A stretch of 64,000 nucleotides of DNA from Pseudomonas sp. MM211 (lineage in GTDB: Bacteria > Pseudomonadota > Gammaproteobacteria > Pseudomonadales > Pseudomonadaceae). The stretch covers positions 1 to 64,000 of the forward strand of contig NZ_CP081942.1 in the NCBI RefSeq assembly GCF_020386635.1, read 5' to 3'. This document shows positions 28,315 through 36,791 of this stretch, piece by piece. The notes under the pieces are model-generated. The model was not told the origin of the DNA, did no database searches, and saw nothing but the letters and a program-made list of their open reading frames with translations. Both the position numbers and the translations under genes were made by a program. The first letter of the stretch is position 1. Each line of letters starts with the position of its first letter.

Positions 28315-28694
28315 GGCTACTCACGGGATAACGATATTTTATTCAGGCCGGCGGGCCTTGGACGAGCGCGCACTCTAGCACAGCGCCTCATTCTATTCAG
28401 GAAGCCACTTAGATCGAAACGATCTAACTTTATTCCACCGAAACAGCCTGCACGGCACGCCCCAGAACGGGAGCAATTACGTGGAATTTCAGGCTCGAAT
28501 CTAAAAAAATGTCTCAGTATGAGATGCGTATCCATCTTATTTTGCGAAGCGCAAAGCAGTCTAAACGTCAACGCCTTGACACCTCATCAGCTGCGAATCA
28601 ACCTATATTCACAACGCAGCCTTGTCCCACACGGGATGTGAGTTCCATCTCACCGCACCATTGGATTTCAGCTACAGCGCTCAAGGAGAGCCAC
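28315..28694. promoter_or_regulatory. Divergent regulatory region of cysD and the autotransporter, dyad-rich
   Basis: 380 bases without a supported gene. Perfect dyads are TTAGATCG-AAA-CGATCTAA at 28409-28427, TCTCA-GTA-TGAGA at 28512-28524 and TTTGCG-AAG-CGCAAA at 28541-28555. A TTGACA at 28576 and a TATATT at 28604 are 22 bases apart, too far for a standard sigma-70 promoter. An in-frame ATG at 28509 is discarded because the autotransporter signal peptide begins at 28695. Confidence 0.5.
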
Positions 28695-31529
28695 ATGCAG
28701 TCTAGCCCTTTGTCCTATTCCCTTCTTGCCCTCGCCATCACCACCGCCAGCCTTTCAGCCCACGCAGAAACCTACCAGATCGACAACGGCCCCAAGAGCT
28801 GGGGTAACGAAGTCATTGCAGACGGCCTGACTATCAGTGGTGAACTAATCACTCCAGCCAGTGCAGTGACTTTGCAGCCGGGTACCCATGTGCGGGGCGA
28901 CCTGACTCTCGACGCCGCGATCAATGCAACTGGCGGCGAGAATAGCCAGGCCCGATACGCGAGACCCGTCACGATAGGTAGTAGCCCGATCGATGAGGTA
29001 CTAATCGACGGCGCCCTGGTGAACAAAGGTAGCCTGATCACAGGCGGTAGCGCTGCCGTCGGCATCAAATCCAGTCATGCGCACATCGGCGGCGGAATAA
29101 GAAACGAAGGCAGTATAAGCATCCGCAACAGCAACTTCCTCGAATCGTCGGGAGGTGTGATCGGTGACGCGATGCCTGCTGGATTGAGCCTGCATGAAAC
29201 GAGCCTGGGCGGCAGCCTGAGCAACAGTGGCCGAATAGAGGTATCCAGCACGGACGTTGCGAGGGGCATCGAGCTGACGAATAGCGACTTGTCCGGCGCA
29301 GCACTGGAAAACAGCGGCAGCGGCGTGATCGACGTGACCGGTGACGAAGCCAACGCTATTTTGGTGAACTTTCAAAGCGAAGTGGCCGAGCTGACCAACG
29401 CAGGAGCCATTCGAGTGGTAGGTATCACCTCCATTGGCGATACCACCAATCTAAGTGAAGCGGGTGGCATCAACATTGGCAGCAGCATCATCCATGGCAC
29501 GCTGAACAACAGCGGCAGCGTTACCGTTAGCGGCTATGAAGCGACCGGTATCGACCTTCGCTCTTATGACGGTGATAACAACAAGGCCCGCATCGGTGGA
29601 GACCTGCTCAACAGCGGCACCATCGACGTGACCGCAGTGGCCGAGGATGGCGCAACTGCACGTGGCATCGAGATCTCTCACGGGCAGATTGGTGGCGCTC
29701 TCGATAACAGCGGTACGATTTCAGCGAAGGGCGCCGACTCTGTAGGTATCTATGTCGATGGTGGTCGCATCGGTGGCGATATCGTCAACAGCGGCACTGT
29801 CAGTGGGGAGCGTGTTGGCATCTATCTCAACTATCCCAGCAGTGCACAATTCAACATTCCTGTGATCCAGCAGAACGGTGGCCTGATCGAGGGCGGCCAG
29901 TATGCGATCTATTCGGAGGGTACAGCACCATCTCGTCTACGACTGGCGGGTGGAACGATCAAAGGAAACATCTCGGGCGTGTCGTACATAGATGTGACGG
30001 GTACAGCGGTCTTCGAGGGTACCCACATAGATGCACTCAGATACGGCGGCGTGGATGTATATAACGCCGAGGATAGTCCTCTCGGCACGGCCGGCCACCT
30101 GACGCTGACTCAACCTCACGTCACCCTGGATGGCTATCTGGAGATGAACAGGGGCACCGTGCTGCAGCTGAACCTCAGCGAAGCGACTGATCCCAACCGT
30201 GCCATTGTCACGGTGCGCGACGACGCCTATTTTGCTCCTACGAGCAGCATCGCTCTGCGTCCGACCTCTGAGGCATTCCGGGCTGCAGGCAAGGAGTACA
30301 AGTTAATCAAAGCAGGAGTACTCGAGTACGAAGGCGCAGGCCCGCAGGTTCTCAGTAGCTCCCCACTGCTGACCGTCAACTCCTCCAGACTCACCGATAC
30401 CGAAGTTCTGGCGACAGTCAGCACCGTATCCGGCGAACAGGCCGGCGAGATCATCGACCAGGCAGGCAGCAGCCCGAACGCGGGCCGCGCTTTCCAACCC
30501 TTCTATGCAAGTGTCATGGGGCAACTGGACAACAGCGACCCTGTATTCCAGGCATTCGCCAACGCCGACGAAGCCCAGCTCGCGGCACTGAGCGAGCAGC
30601 TCGCACCGCAAGTCGATGGTGCCGCGCAGGCCGCAGCGAACGCGGCGCAACACATGGTGACCGGCGCAGTAGCTTCGCGTACTTCGGCGCTGCGCGGCGC
30701 GTCCTCCGGCTCGGCATTCAGTGAGAGTGGCTTCTGGGTGCAGGGTCATGACAGCGATCTGCGTCAGGGTCGCCGCAGCGGCATCGCCGGTTACGACGCC
30801 GACAGCCGCGGTCTCAGCCTGGGTATCGACGGCAAGCTGAACGAGCAATGGACACTGGGTGCCGCCTACAGCAACCTGGACACCAACGTGAGTGGCCGCA
30901 ACGGTAACAAGAGCGAGATCGACACCCAGGTGCTGACGCTCTACTCGGGCTTCGAACAAGGCCCGGTTTTCGTCGACACCAGCCTGAGCTACGGCTTCAA
31001 CGACAACACCAGCAAGCGCAACGTCGCCGGCACTCGCGCCAAAGGTGATTTCGACAGCCAGTCTCTGGCGCTGAACCTGGAGGCAGGCTACGGACTGCAC
31101 GCCAACGGCATCACCCTAGAGCCGCGCGTTGCCGCACGCTACAGCCGCCTGGACATCGACAGCTACCGTGAAAAAGGCTCTTCGGCAGCACTGGCAGTGA
31201 GCAGCCAGCGCTACGAGACCATCGAGCTCGGTGCGGGTGCGCGTCTGGCCAGCCAGTTCTCCGTCGGCCAGGGTACGCTGGAGCCGGAGCTGAAGCTGAT
31301 GGCCTATCACGACTTCGCGGCCGATCAAGCCACCAGCACCTCGAGCTTCGTGCTCGGCGGTTCGTCATTCGTAACCCACGGCGCCAGCCCGGCCCGTGAC
31401 AGTTACGAGGCCAGCCTGGGCGTCAACTACCGCGTCGGTGCGCTGAGCCTCGGTGCGGGCTATGAGCACGTGGGTCGTTCGGGCTTCGATGCCGACACCC
31501 TGCGTGCCAAGGTTCGTTACGACTTCTGA
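28695..31529 (+). CDS. Type V autotransporter with beta-helix passenger
   Basis: 944 residues. A signal peptide (SYSLLALAITTASLSAHAE, cleaved near residue 25) leads to a passenger of about 600 residues made of repeats of the type IGGxLxNSGTIxV-(about 8)-GI-(I/L), a right-handed beta-helix pattern. From about residue 670 an autotransporter barrel runs to the terminal LRAKVRYDF, with an aromatic last residue as barrel proteins need. No protease, lipase or pertactin RGD motif is seen, so the surface function (adhesion, biofilm or other) is unknown. AAGGAG lies 6 bases before ATG 28695. Its place between cysD and the nif3-like gene is not in the conserved backbone, suggesting accessory acquisition. 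Confidence 0.85.
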   Translation: MQSSPLSYSLLALAITTASLSAHAETYQIDNGPKSWGNEVIADGLTISGELITPASAVTLQPGTHVRGDLTLDAAINATGGENSQARYARPVTIGSSPIDEVLIDGALVNKGSLITGGSAAVGIKSSHAHIGGGIRNEGSISIRNSNFLESSGGVIGDAMPAGLSLHETSLGGSLSNSGRIEVSSTDVARGIELTNSDLSGAALENSGSGVIDVTGDEANAILVNFQSEVAELTNAGAIRVVGITSIGDTTNLSEAGGINIGSSIIHGTLNNSGSVTVSGYEATGIDLRSYDGDNNKARIGGDLLNSGTIDVTAVAEDGATARGIEISHGQIGGALDNSGTISAKGADSVGIYVDGGRIGGDIVNSGTVSGERVGIYLNYPSSAQFNIPVIQQNGGLIEGGQYAIYSEGTAPSRLRLAGGTIKGNISGVSYIDVTGTAVFEGTHIDALRYGGVDVYNAEDSPLGTAGHLTLTQPHVTLDGYLEMNRGTVLQLNLSEATDPNRAIVTVRDDAYFAPTSSIALRPTSEAFRAAGKEYKLIKAGVLEYEGAGPQVLSSSPLLTVNSSRLTDTEVLATVSTVSGEQAGEIIDQAGSSPNAGRAFQPFYASVMGQLDNSDPVFQAFANADEAQLAALSEQLAPQVDGAAQAAANAAQHMVTGAVASRTSALRGASSGSAFSESGFWVQGHDSDLRQGRRSGIAGYDADSRGLSLGIDGKLNEQWTLGAAYSNLDTNVSGRNGNKSEIDTQVLTLYSGFEQGPVFVDTSLSYGFNDNTSKRNVAGTRAKGDFDSQSLALNLEAGYGLHANGITLEPRVAARYSRLDIDSYREKGSSAALAVSSQRYETIELGAGARLASQFSVGQGTLEPELKLMAYHDFAADQATSTSSFVLGGSSFVTHGASPARDSYEASLGVNYRVGALSLGAGYEHVGRSGFDADTLRAKVRYDF

Positions 31530-31541
31530 TCCTGCCCCAAT

Positions 31542-31572
31542 ACGGCGACCGAGCGGCAGGCCCGGTCGCCGT
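31542..31572. terminator. Hairpin after the autotransporter gene
   Basis: A perfect 10-bp stem ACGGCGACCG / CGGTCGCCGT with an 11-base loop lies between the convergent autotransporter and nif3-like genes. The T tract is poor, so termination strength is uncertain. Confidence 0.55.
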
Positions 31573-31583
31573 TCCTCGAAACC

Positions 31584-32342
31584 CTAGATCGGGTTCGGAC
31601 AATCGATGAACAGATGCTCGATGGCGAAGCGCCGGCTCAGGTATTCGCCTAAGGCCTGAACGCCATAGCGTTCGGTCGCGTGATGCCCAGCAGCGATGAA
31701 GCTGACGCCGTTTTCCCGGGCGCTGTGGTAAGTCTGCTCGGAGGCTTCTCCGGTCAGATAGAGGTCGACGCCTGCGGCGATGGCCTGATCGATATAACCC
31801 TGCCCGCCCCCCGTGCACCAGCCAATACGGCTGACCATTCCCTCCCCCTCCACCAGCAATGGCTCGCGCCCCAGCACTTCATGTACGCGGCGGGCAAAAT
31901 CCCGTGCGCTGATGGGCTGCGCCAGCGAACCGACCAGGCCGACGGTACGTGGGTTGTCCGGTTCCAGCGGCCCCTCGACGGTAATATCCAACTGCCGGGC
32001 GAGCTGCACGTTGTTGCCCACCTCGGCGTGTACATCCAGCGGCAGGTGATAGGCCAGCAAACTGATGTCGTTGGCCAGCAGGGTTTTCAAGCGACGCTGC
32101 TTCATGCCAGTGATGCAGGGATTCTCGCCCTTCCAGAAATAGCCGTGGTGCACCAGCAGCACATCTGCGCGAGCCTCCACCGCAGCGTCGATCAGCGCCA
32201 GGCTGGCGGTCACGCCACTGACGATGCGCTGCACCTGTGGCCGGCCTTCGACCTGCAGGCCATTGGGGCAGTAATCGCTGATACACGAAGCGCCAAGATA
32301 GCGTTCGGCATCCTCCACCAAGGTCGTTAGAGCAATGGCCAT
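31584..32342 (-). CDS. Nif3-like dinuclear metal-centre protein
   Basis: 252 residues of the Nif3/YbgI family, which forms a toroid of six subunits, each with a two-metal site. The metal ligands appear in LLVHHGYFWKGE near residue 63 and in the C-terminal FIAAGHHATERYGV. A possible GTP cyclohydrolase-like or hydrolase activity has been discussed for the family, but the biochemical role is unsettled. It is divergent from algW, as in P. aeruginosa (PA4445/PA4446). Confidence 0.9.
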   Translation of the reverse strand: MAIALTTLVEDAERYLGASCISDYCPNGLQVEGRPQVQRIVSGVTASLALIDAAVEARADVLLVHHGYFWKGENPCITGMKQRRLKTLLANDISLLAYHLPLDVHAEVGNNVQLARQLDITVEGPLEPDNPRTVGLVGSLAQPISARDFARRVHEVLGREPLLVEGEGMVSRIGWCTGGGQGYIDQAIAAGVDLYLTGEASEQTYHSARENGVSFIAAGHHATERYGVQALGEYLSRRFAIEHLFIDCPNPI

Positions 32343-32393
32343 ATTGTTTCCTCACGAGCTGTTGCGAACCGCTGCTTTATTGGCGCGGTTCTC

Positions 32394-32399
32394 TATAAT
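32394..32399 (+). promoter_or_regulatory. Possible -10 element for algW
   Basis: TATAAT lies 52 bases upstream of the algW start in the short spacer divergent from the nif3-like gene. No good -35 hexamer lies at 16-18 bases, so this is only a candidate. Confidence 0.3.
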
Positions 32400-32450
32400 G
32401 GCGCACCTTAAGGGCCCGATCAGGGCCTCGCAACCCTCAGGATTGGATCG

Positions 32451-33596
32451 ATGCTCAAGGCCCTGCGTTTCTTCGGCTGGCCACTACTGGTCGGCGTTCT
32501 GGTATCGCTGCTGGTCATGCAACAGTACCCGCAACTGGTGGGCCTGCCGATGCAAGACGTGCAGCTCCGCCAGGCGCCTGCCTACGCCCGCGCGCAGGAG
32601 GGCCCTGCTTCCTACGCCACGGCAGTGAGCACTGCCTCGCCGGCGGTGGCCAACCTGTACACCACCAAGTACGTAGGCAAGTCTAACCACCCGTTGCTCG
32701 ATGATCCGCAGTTCCGCAAGTTCTATGGTGAGAATCTGCCAGGCCAACGACGTATGGAATCCAGCCTCGGCTCGGCAGTGATCATGAGCCCGGAAGGCTA
32801 TCTGCTGACCAACAACCACGTGACAGCCAATGCGGATCAGATCGTAGTGGCACTCAAGGATGGCCGCGAGACGCTGGCACGGGTGATCGGTAGCGATCCG
32901 GAAACCGACCTCGCAGTACTGAAGATCGATCTCAAGGATCTGCCCTCCATGACACTGGGCCGCTCCGACAATATCAGGATCGGCGACGTCACCCTGGCCA
33001 TCGGCAACCCGTTTGGCGTCGGCCAGACCGTGACCATGGGCATCATCAGCGCCACCGGGCGTAACCAGCTGGGCCTCAACACTTACGAAGACTTCATCCA
33101 GACTGACGCGGCGATCAACCCCGGCAACTCCGGCGGTGCGCTGGTCGACGCCTATGGCAATCTGGTCGGCATCAACACGGCGATCTTCTCCAAATCCGGC
33201 GGTTCTCAAGGCATTGGCTTCGCCATCCCGGTGAAACTGGCGATGGAGGTGATGCAGGCAATCATCGAGCATGGTCAGGTAATCCGTGGCTGGCTGGGCC
33301 TCGAAGTGCAACCGCTGACTCCGGAGCTGGCCGAGTCCTTCGGGCTGGAAGGACGGCAAGGCATCATCGTCGCCGGCATCTACCGCAATGGCCCGGCGCA
33401 GAAGGCGGGGCTGCAGCCCAACGATCTGATCCTCAAGATCGATGGCGAACCCGCAGGCGATGCCCGCCGCTCGATGAACCAGGTCGCTCGCGCCAAACCG
33501 GGTGAGACGATCCGTATCGAAGTCATGCGCAATGGCAAGATGATGGAACTCAGCGCCGAAGTCGGCGTACGCCCACCAGTAGCCACCAGCAACTAG
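32451..33596 (+). CDS. algW: DegS-type periplasmic serine protease AlgW
   Basis: 381 residues: one N-terminal membrane anchor (FFGWPLLVGVLVSLLVMQQ), a trypsin-like domain with the triad His in NNHVTANA, Asp in ETDLAVLKID and Ser in NPGNSGGALVD, and one C-terminal PDZ domain (GWLGLEVQPLTPELAESF onward). AlgW cleaves the anti-sigma factor MucA when misfolded outer-membrane porins bind its PDZ domain, releasing AlgU to turn on envelope-stress and alginate genes. Its place next to the nif3-like and his genes matches PA4446. Confidence 0.95.
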   Translation: MLKALRFFGWPLLVGVLVSLLVMQQYPQLVGLPMQDVQLRQAPAYARAQEGPASYATAVSTASPAVANLYTTKYVGKSNHPLLDDPQFRKFYGENLPGQRRMESSLGSAVIMSPEGYLLTNNHVTANADQIVVALKDGRETLARVIGSDPETDLAVLKIDLKDLPSMTLGRSDNIRIGDVTLAIGNPFGVGQTVTMGIISATGRNQLGLNTYEDFIQTDAAINPGNSGGALVDAYGNLVGINTAIFSKSGGSQGIGFAIPVKLAMEVMQAIIEHGQVIRGWLGLEVQPLTPELAESFGLEGRQGIIVAGIYRNGPAQKAGLQPNDLILKIDGEPAGDARRSMNQVARAKPGETIRIEVMRNGKMMELSAEVGVRPPVATSN

Positions 33597-33808
33597 TGCA
33601 CATGGCGTTGCTGCCAGAAATACCGCTGCACCGGACTGCGATCAGCCAGTAGCAATACACAGGGAATGGCCGATCGCCCACGCCTTCCCTGATCTTCCAT
33701 AGGTACCGCCTGGCTTCGTCTTGAAGCGCGGCTCGTCCTGAAAACCTTACCGTGAACACGACACAGATAGCGAAATAGAAAGCTGTAGTTGCAGCCTGAC
33801 AGCATTAA

Positions 33809-33827
33809 AATGTAATGTTATTACGTT
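33809..33827. promoter_or_regulatory. Zur-box-like palindrome upstream of the TonB receptor
   Basis: AATGTAATGTTATTACGTT is a near-perfect inverted repeat (AATGTAAT / ATTACGTT). It matches the Zur-type consensus AATGTTATAATATAACATT at 14 of 19 positions, and fits the Fur consensus less well. It lies 26 bases before the TTG start, where zinc-bound Zur would block transcription. The consensus is from memory of Zur operators and binding is inferred. Confidence 0.5.
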
Positions 33828-33852
33828 TTTTAATCTGCCAAGGATCTGCATC

Positions 33853-35949
33853 TTGCGTCGCTCCCTCGCCCTGCTCACCAGCCTACCGCTCAGCCTGCTG
33901 AGTATTTCCTCGTACGCCGAAAACCCCGATACGCTGCTGCTCGACGAAAGCGTGATCAATGCCCAACATCGCCAGGAGTCCGCCGATGGCCCGGTACAGG
34001 GCTACCGCGCCACTCGCTCGGCAACGGCTACCCGTACCGACACCGACATCCGCGATACCCCGCAGAGCATTCAGGTGGTACCGGCCCAGGTGCTCAAGGA
34101 TCTCAACACCACGCGCATCGACCGCGCCCTGGACTTCGCTGGCGGCGTTTCGCGGCAGAACAACTTCGGTGGGCTGACCTTCCTCAATTACAGCGTGCGG
34201 GGCTTCACCACCGGCGAACTGTACAAGAACGGTTTCGCAATCAACCGAGGCAGCTACAGTTCGCCGGACACCTCCAACATCGAACGAATTGAAGTCCTCA
34301 AGGGGCCGGCTGCCAGTCTCTATGGCCGCGGCGACCCTGGCGGCCTGGTCAATATCGTCACCAAGCGCCCGCAAGAGGAGGCATTTACCACCCTCTCGCT
34401 CAGTGCCGGTAGCTGGGATCGCTACCGCAGCAGCCTGGACGTGAATACTCCACTTACCGAAGACGGCCACCTGCTCTCCCGGGTCAATATGGCCATCGAG
34501 GACAACGGCAGCTTTCGCGATCACGTCGGCAGCGAGCGACGCATCATCAGTCCGTCGCTGAGCTGGCAGATCTCCCCGGACACCCGACTGATGCTGGACG
34601 CCGAATTCTCACGCACCGAATCGGTATTCGACCGTGGCATTCCCGCCGTGAATGGCCAGCTGGGCTCGGTCAAGCGCTCGACGTTCGTCGGCGAGCCCAA
34701 CGACGGTGACATTCGCAACGACAACCAGACCCTCGACCTGGCCCTCGAGCACTACCTGAACGACACCTGGAAACTGCGTCTGGCCAACCATTACACCCAA
34801 GGCACCTTGCAGGGAAACAGCTCGGAACCCCAGGCGCTGGTCGGCACCACCATCACCCGCTTCTATCGCCAACGTGATTTCGAGTGGAACGACAACATCA
34901 CCCAGGCCGAGCTGCATGGTGATTTCGAGTTTGCCGGCTGGCAGCACCAGACCCTGATCGGCCTGGAGTACGAGAACTACCGCAACAGCCAGAAGTATCC
35001 ACAGAGCGCGACCCTGCTGAGCTACGGCCTGGATATCTACAACCCGGTGTACGGCCAGCCCAAGCCAGCGCTGGCGCGTGTCAATGACTTCCACGAGCGC
35101 ACGGAAAGCTACGCACTAAACCTGCAGGATCAAGTCGCCTTTACCGATCGTCTGCGCGGCCTGGTCGGGGTACGCCTGGAGCATGTCGAGCAGACATCAC
35201 TGAACCGCTCCACGCGCGTCAGCAACAGCCAGGAAAAGGACGTCGCCACACCGCGCCTCGGCCTGCTCTATCAACTGACACCGCAGGTCGGCGTGTTCGC
35301 CAATGCCTCTACCTCGTTCAAACCCAACACCATCGGCACCCAGGGCCAGGTCTACAAACCGGAGAAAGGCCTGGGCTACGAGACCGGCGTGAAACTCGAC
35401 CTGCTCGACGGCCGCCTCGGCGCGACCATCGCCCTGTTCCAGATCGACAAGGAAAACGTCATCACCACCGACGCCCTGGGTGAAAGCGTGGCCGCCGGCG
35501 AGGCCCGCAGCCAGGGCCTGGACATGCAGTTCAGCGGCCAGTTGAGCGACGCCGTACGCGTCATCGGTGCCTACGCCTACATCGACGCCGAGGTAACCAA
35601 GGGCGACGCCGCCCTGCCAAAGGGCAGCGACCTGCTCGGTATTGCTCGCAACAGCGCCAGCCTGATGAGTGTGTACGAGTTCCAGAACGGTGCCCTGCGC
35701 GGCTCCGACCTCGGCGCAGCCCTCAACTACGTCGGCGAGCGCTCTGGCCAGGCGGGTAGCACCTTCACGGTGCCGTCCTACAGCACGGTCGATCTGCTGG
35801 CCCACTACAAGGCCAGCGAGGAAGTCACCGTGGGCCTGAACCTCAACAACCTGTTCGACCGCAAGTATTACGAGCGCGCCTACAACAGCGTCTGGGTGCT
35901 ACCCGGCGAGCCGCGCAACCTCAGTGTCAGCCTGACCCTCAACCTCTGA
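33853..35949 (+). CDS. TonB-dependent siderophore/metallophore receptor
   Basis: 698 residues: signal peptide (RRSLALLTSLPLSLLSISSYAE), plug domain (DTDIRDTPQSIQVVPAQVLKD, RIEVLKGPAASLYGRGDPGG, NIVTKRPQ) and a 22-strand barrel ending with ...GEPRNLSVSLTLNL. It belongs to the FhuA/FpvA-like siderophore receptor class; the ligand is unknown. There is no N-terminal signalling domain, so no sigma/anti-sigma control. The start is TTG 33853, with AAGGAT upstream; no ATG fits the signal peptide better. It pairs with a DUF4198 gene 15 bases downstream, and a Zur-like palindrome precedes it, so zinc or another divalent metal is as likely as iron. Confidence 0.87.
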   Translation: MRRSLALLTSLPLSLLSISSYAENPDTLLLDESVINAQHRQESADGPVQGYRATRSATATRTDTDIRDTPQSIQVVPAQVLKDLNTTRIDRALDFAGGVSRQNNFGGLTFLNYSVRGFTTGELYKNGFAINRGSYSSPDTSNIERIEVLKGPAASLYGRGDPGGLVNIVTKRPQEEAFTTLSLSAGSWDRYRSSLDVNTPLTEDGHLLSRVNMAIEDNGSFRDHVGSERRIISPSLSWQISPDTRLMLDAEFSRTESVFDRGIPAVNGQLGSVKRSTFVGEPNDGDIRNDNQTLDLALEHYLNDTWKLRLANHYTQGTLQGNSSEPQALVGTTITRFYRQRDFEWNDNITQAELHGDFEFAGWQHQTLIGLEYENYRNSQKYPQSATLLSYGLDIYNPVYGQPKPALARVNDFHERTESYALNLQDQVAFTDRLRGLVGVRLEHVEQTSLNRSTRVSNSQEKDVATPRLGLLYQLTPQVGVFANASTSFKPNTIGTQGQVYKPEKGLGYETGVKLDLLDGRLGATIALFQIDKENVITTDALGESVAAGEARSQGLDMQFSGQLSDAVRVIGAYAYIDAEVTKGDAALPKGSDLLGIARNSASLMSVYEFQNGALRGSDLGAALNYVGERSGQAGSTFTVPSYSTVDLLAHYKASEEVTVGLNLNNLFDRKYYERAYNSVWVLPGEPRNLSVSLTLNL

Positions 35950-35964
35950 TCGAAAGGACGCATC

Positions 35965-36690
35965 ATGCGCATCTCAAGCAAAACCGCCGCCCTACTGGCA
36001 CTCCTGGCCGTTGCCGGCCAGGCCGGCGCCCACGGCCTGTGGACGGAGCAACGCCGCGGCAATATCGAAGTAGTCTACGGCCATGGTGCCGAAGACGACG
36101 CTTTCAAGGCCGACAAGATCAGCCGCGCCTGGGCCTTCAACGGCGCCGGCAAGACCATTCCGGTGACCATCGAACGCCTTGCCGACCATGCCCGCCTGAA
36201 GCCGCTGAGCGTACCGGCTTCGCTGGCCGTGGCACTGGATAACGGCGCCTGGTCAAAGACCGCAGACGGCAAATGGATCAATCAGGGCCGCAGCAAAGTC
36301 CCGAACGCCGTGGAAGCACTGCATACCTACAAATACAGCCTGGCGATCTATCAGGAAGGCGCCCAACTGCCCGATCTGAAAGATCTGCGTATGGTGATCG
36401 TGCCCTTGGCCGATCCTCTTGAAGTCGGTGTAGGCAAGCCGCTGCCGGTTCGTGTGCTGGTCGACGGCAAGCCAGCTGCCGATATCAAACTGATCGGCGA
36501 CTACCGCAGCGCACCGGATCAGGTCAGCGCCACCACCAATGCCAAGGGCGAAGCACAGGTGGTGATTCGCAACGAAGGCCTGAATATCATCGCCGCCGAG
36601 GCCAGCCAGGCGGTGAAAGGTGATGCCGATATCGACAGCCGTGGCTACTTCACCTCGCTGACGTTTATCGGTCAGGGGCATCATCACTGA
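35965..36690 (+). CDS. DUF4198 periplasmic protein (metal uptake-associated)
   Basis: 241 residues with a signal peptide (KTAALLALLAVAGQAGAH, cleavage near residue 22) followed at once by HGLWTEQRRGNIEV, whose N-terminal His can bind metal in mature DUF4198/NikM-like proteins. The second half is an Ig-like domain (VGVGKPLPVRVLVDGKPAADIKLIGDYRS). The C-terminus is GQGHHH, another possible metal site. The family is often found beside TonB receptors and nickel/cobalt transporters. It follows the receptor by 15 bases and is surely co-transcribed. Confidence 0.82.
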   Translation: MRISSKTAALLALLAVAGQAGAHGLWTEQRRGNIEVVYGHGAEDDAFKADKISRAWAFNGAGKTIPVTIERLADHARLKPLSVPASLAVALDNGAWSKTADGKWINQGRSKVPNAVEALHTYKYSLAIYQEGAQLPDLKDLRMVIVPLADPLEVGVGKPLPVRVLVDGKPAADIKLIGDYRSAPDQVSATTNAKGEAQVVIRNEGLNIIAAEASQAVKGDADIDSRGYFTSLTFIGQGHHH

Positions 36691-36698
36691 CAGGGTTT

Positions 36699-36730
36699 CC
36701 CGGGTATCGCTGCGCTTAACCCGGCTACAG
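36699..36730. repeat. Third-locus copy of the 32-bp dispersed repeat
   Basis: CCCGGGTATCGCTGCGCTTA followed by ACCCGGCTACAG is a diverged copy of the repeat at 19293 and 23649, again directly after a gene end and just before a terminator. Confidence 0.55.
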
Positions 36731-36742
36731 AGATATGGATGT

Positions 36743-36773
36743 AAAAAAGCCAGGGCATTTGCCCTGGCTTTTT
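36743..36773. terminator. Bidirectional terminator between the DUF4198 gene and hisC
   Basis: A perfect 9-bp stem GCCAGGGCA / TGCCCTGGC with a 2-base loop, an A tract on the left and TTTTT on the right. It serves both converging transcripts. Confidence 0.88.
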
Positions 36774-36791
36774 CATTTCCATCCATAAACG

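Noticed and set aside
28576-28609. TTGACA and TATATT upstream of the autotransporter as a sigma-70 promoter
   Set aside because: The hexamers are 22 bases apart, outside the workable spacing of about 16-19.
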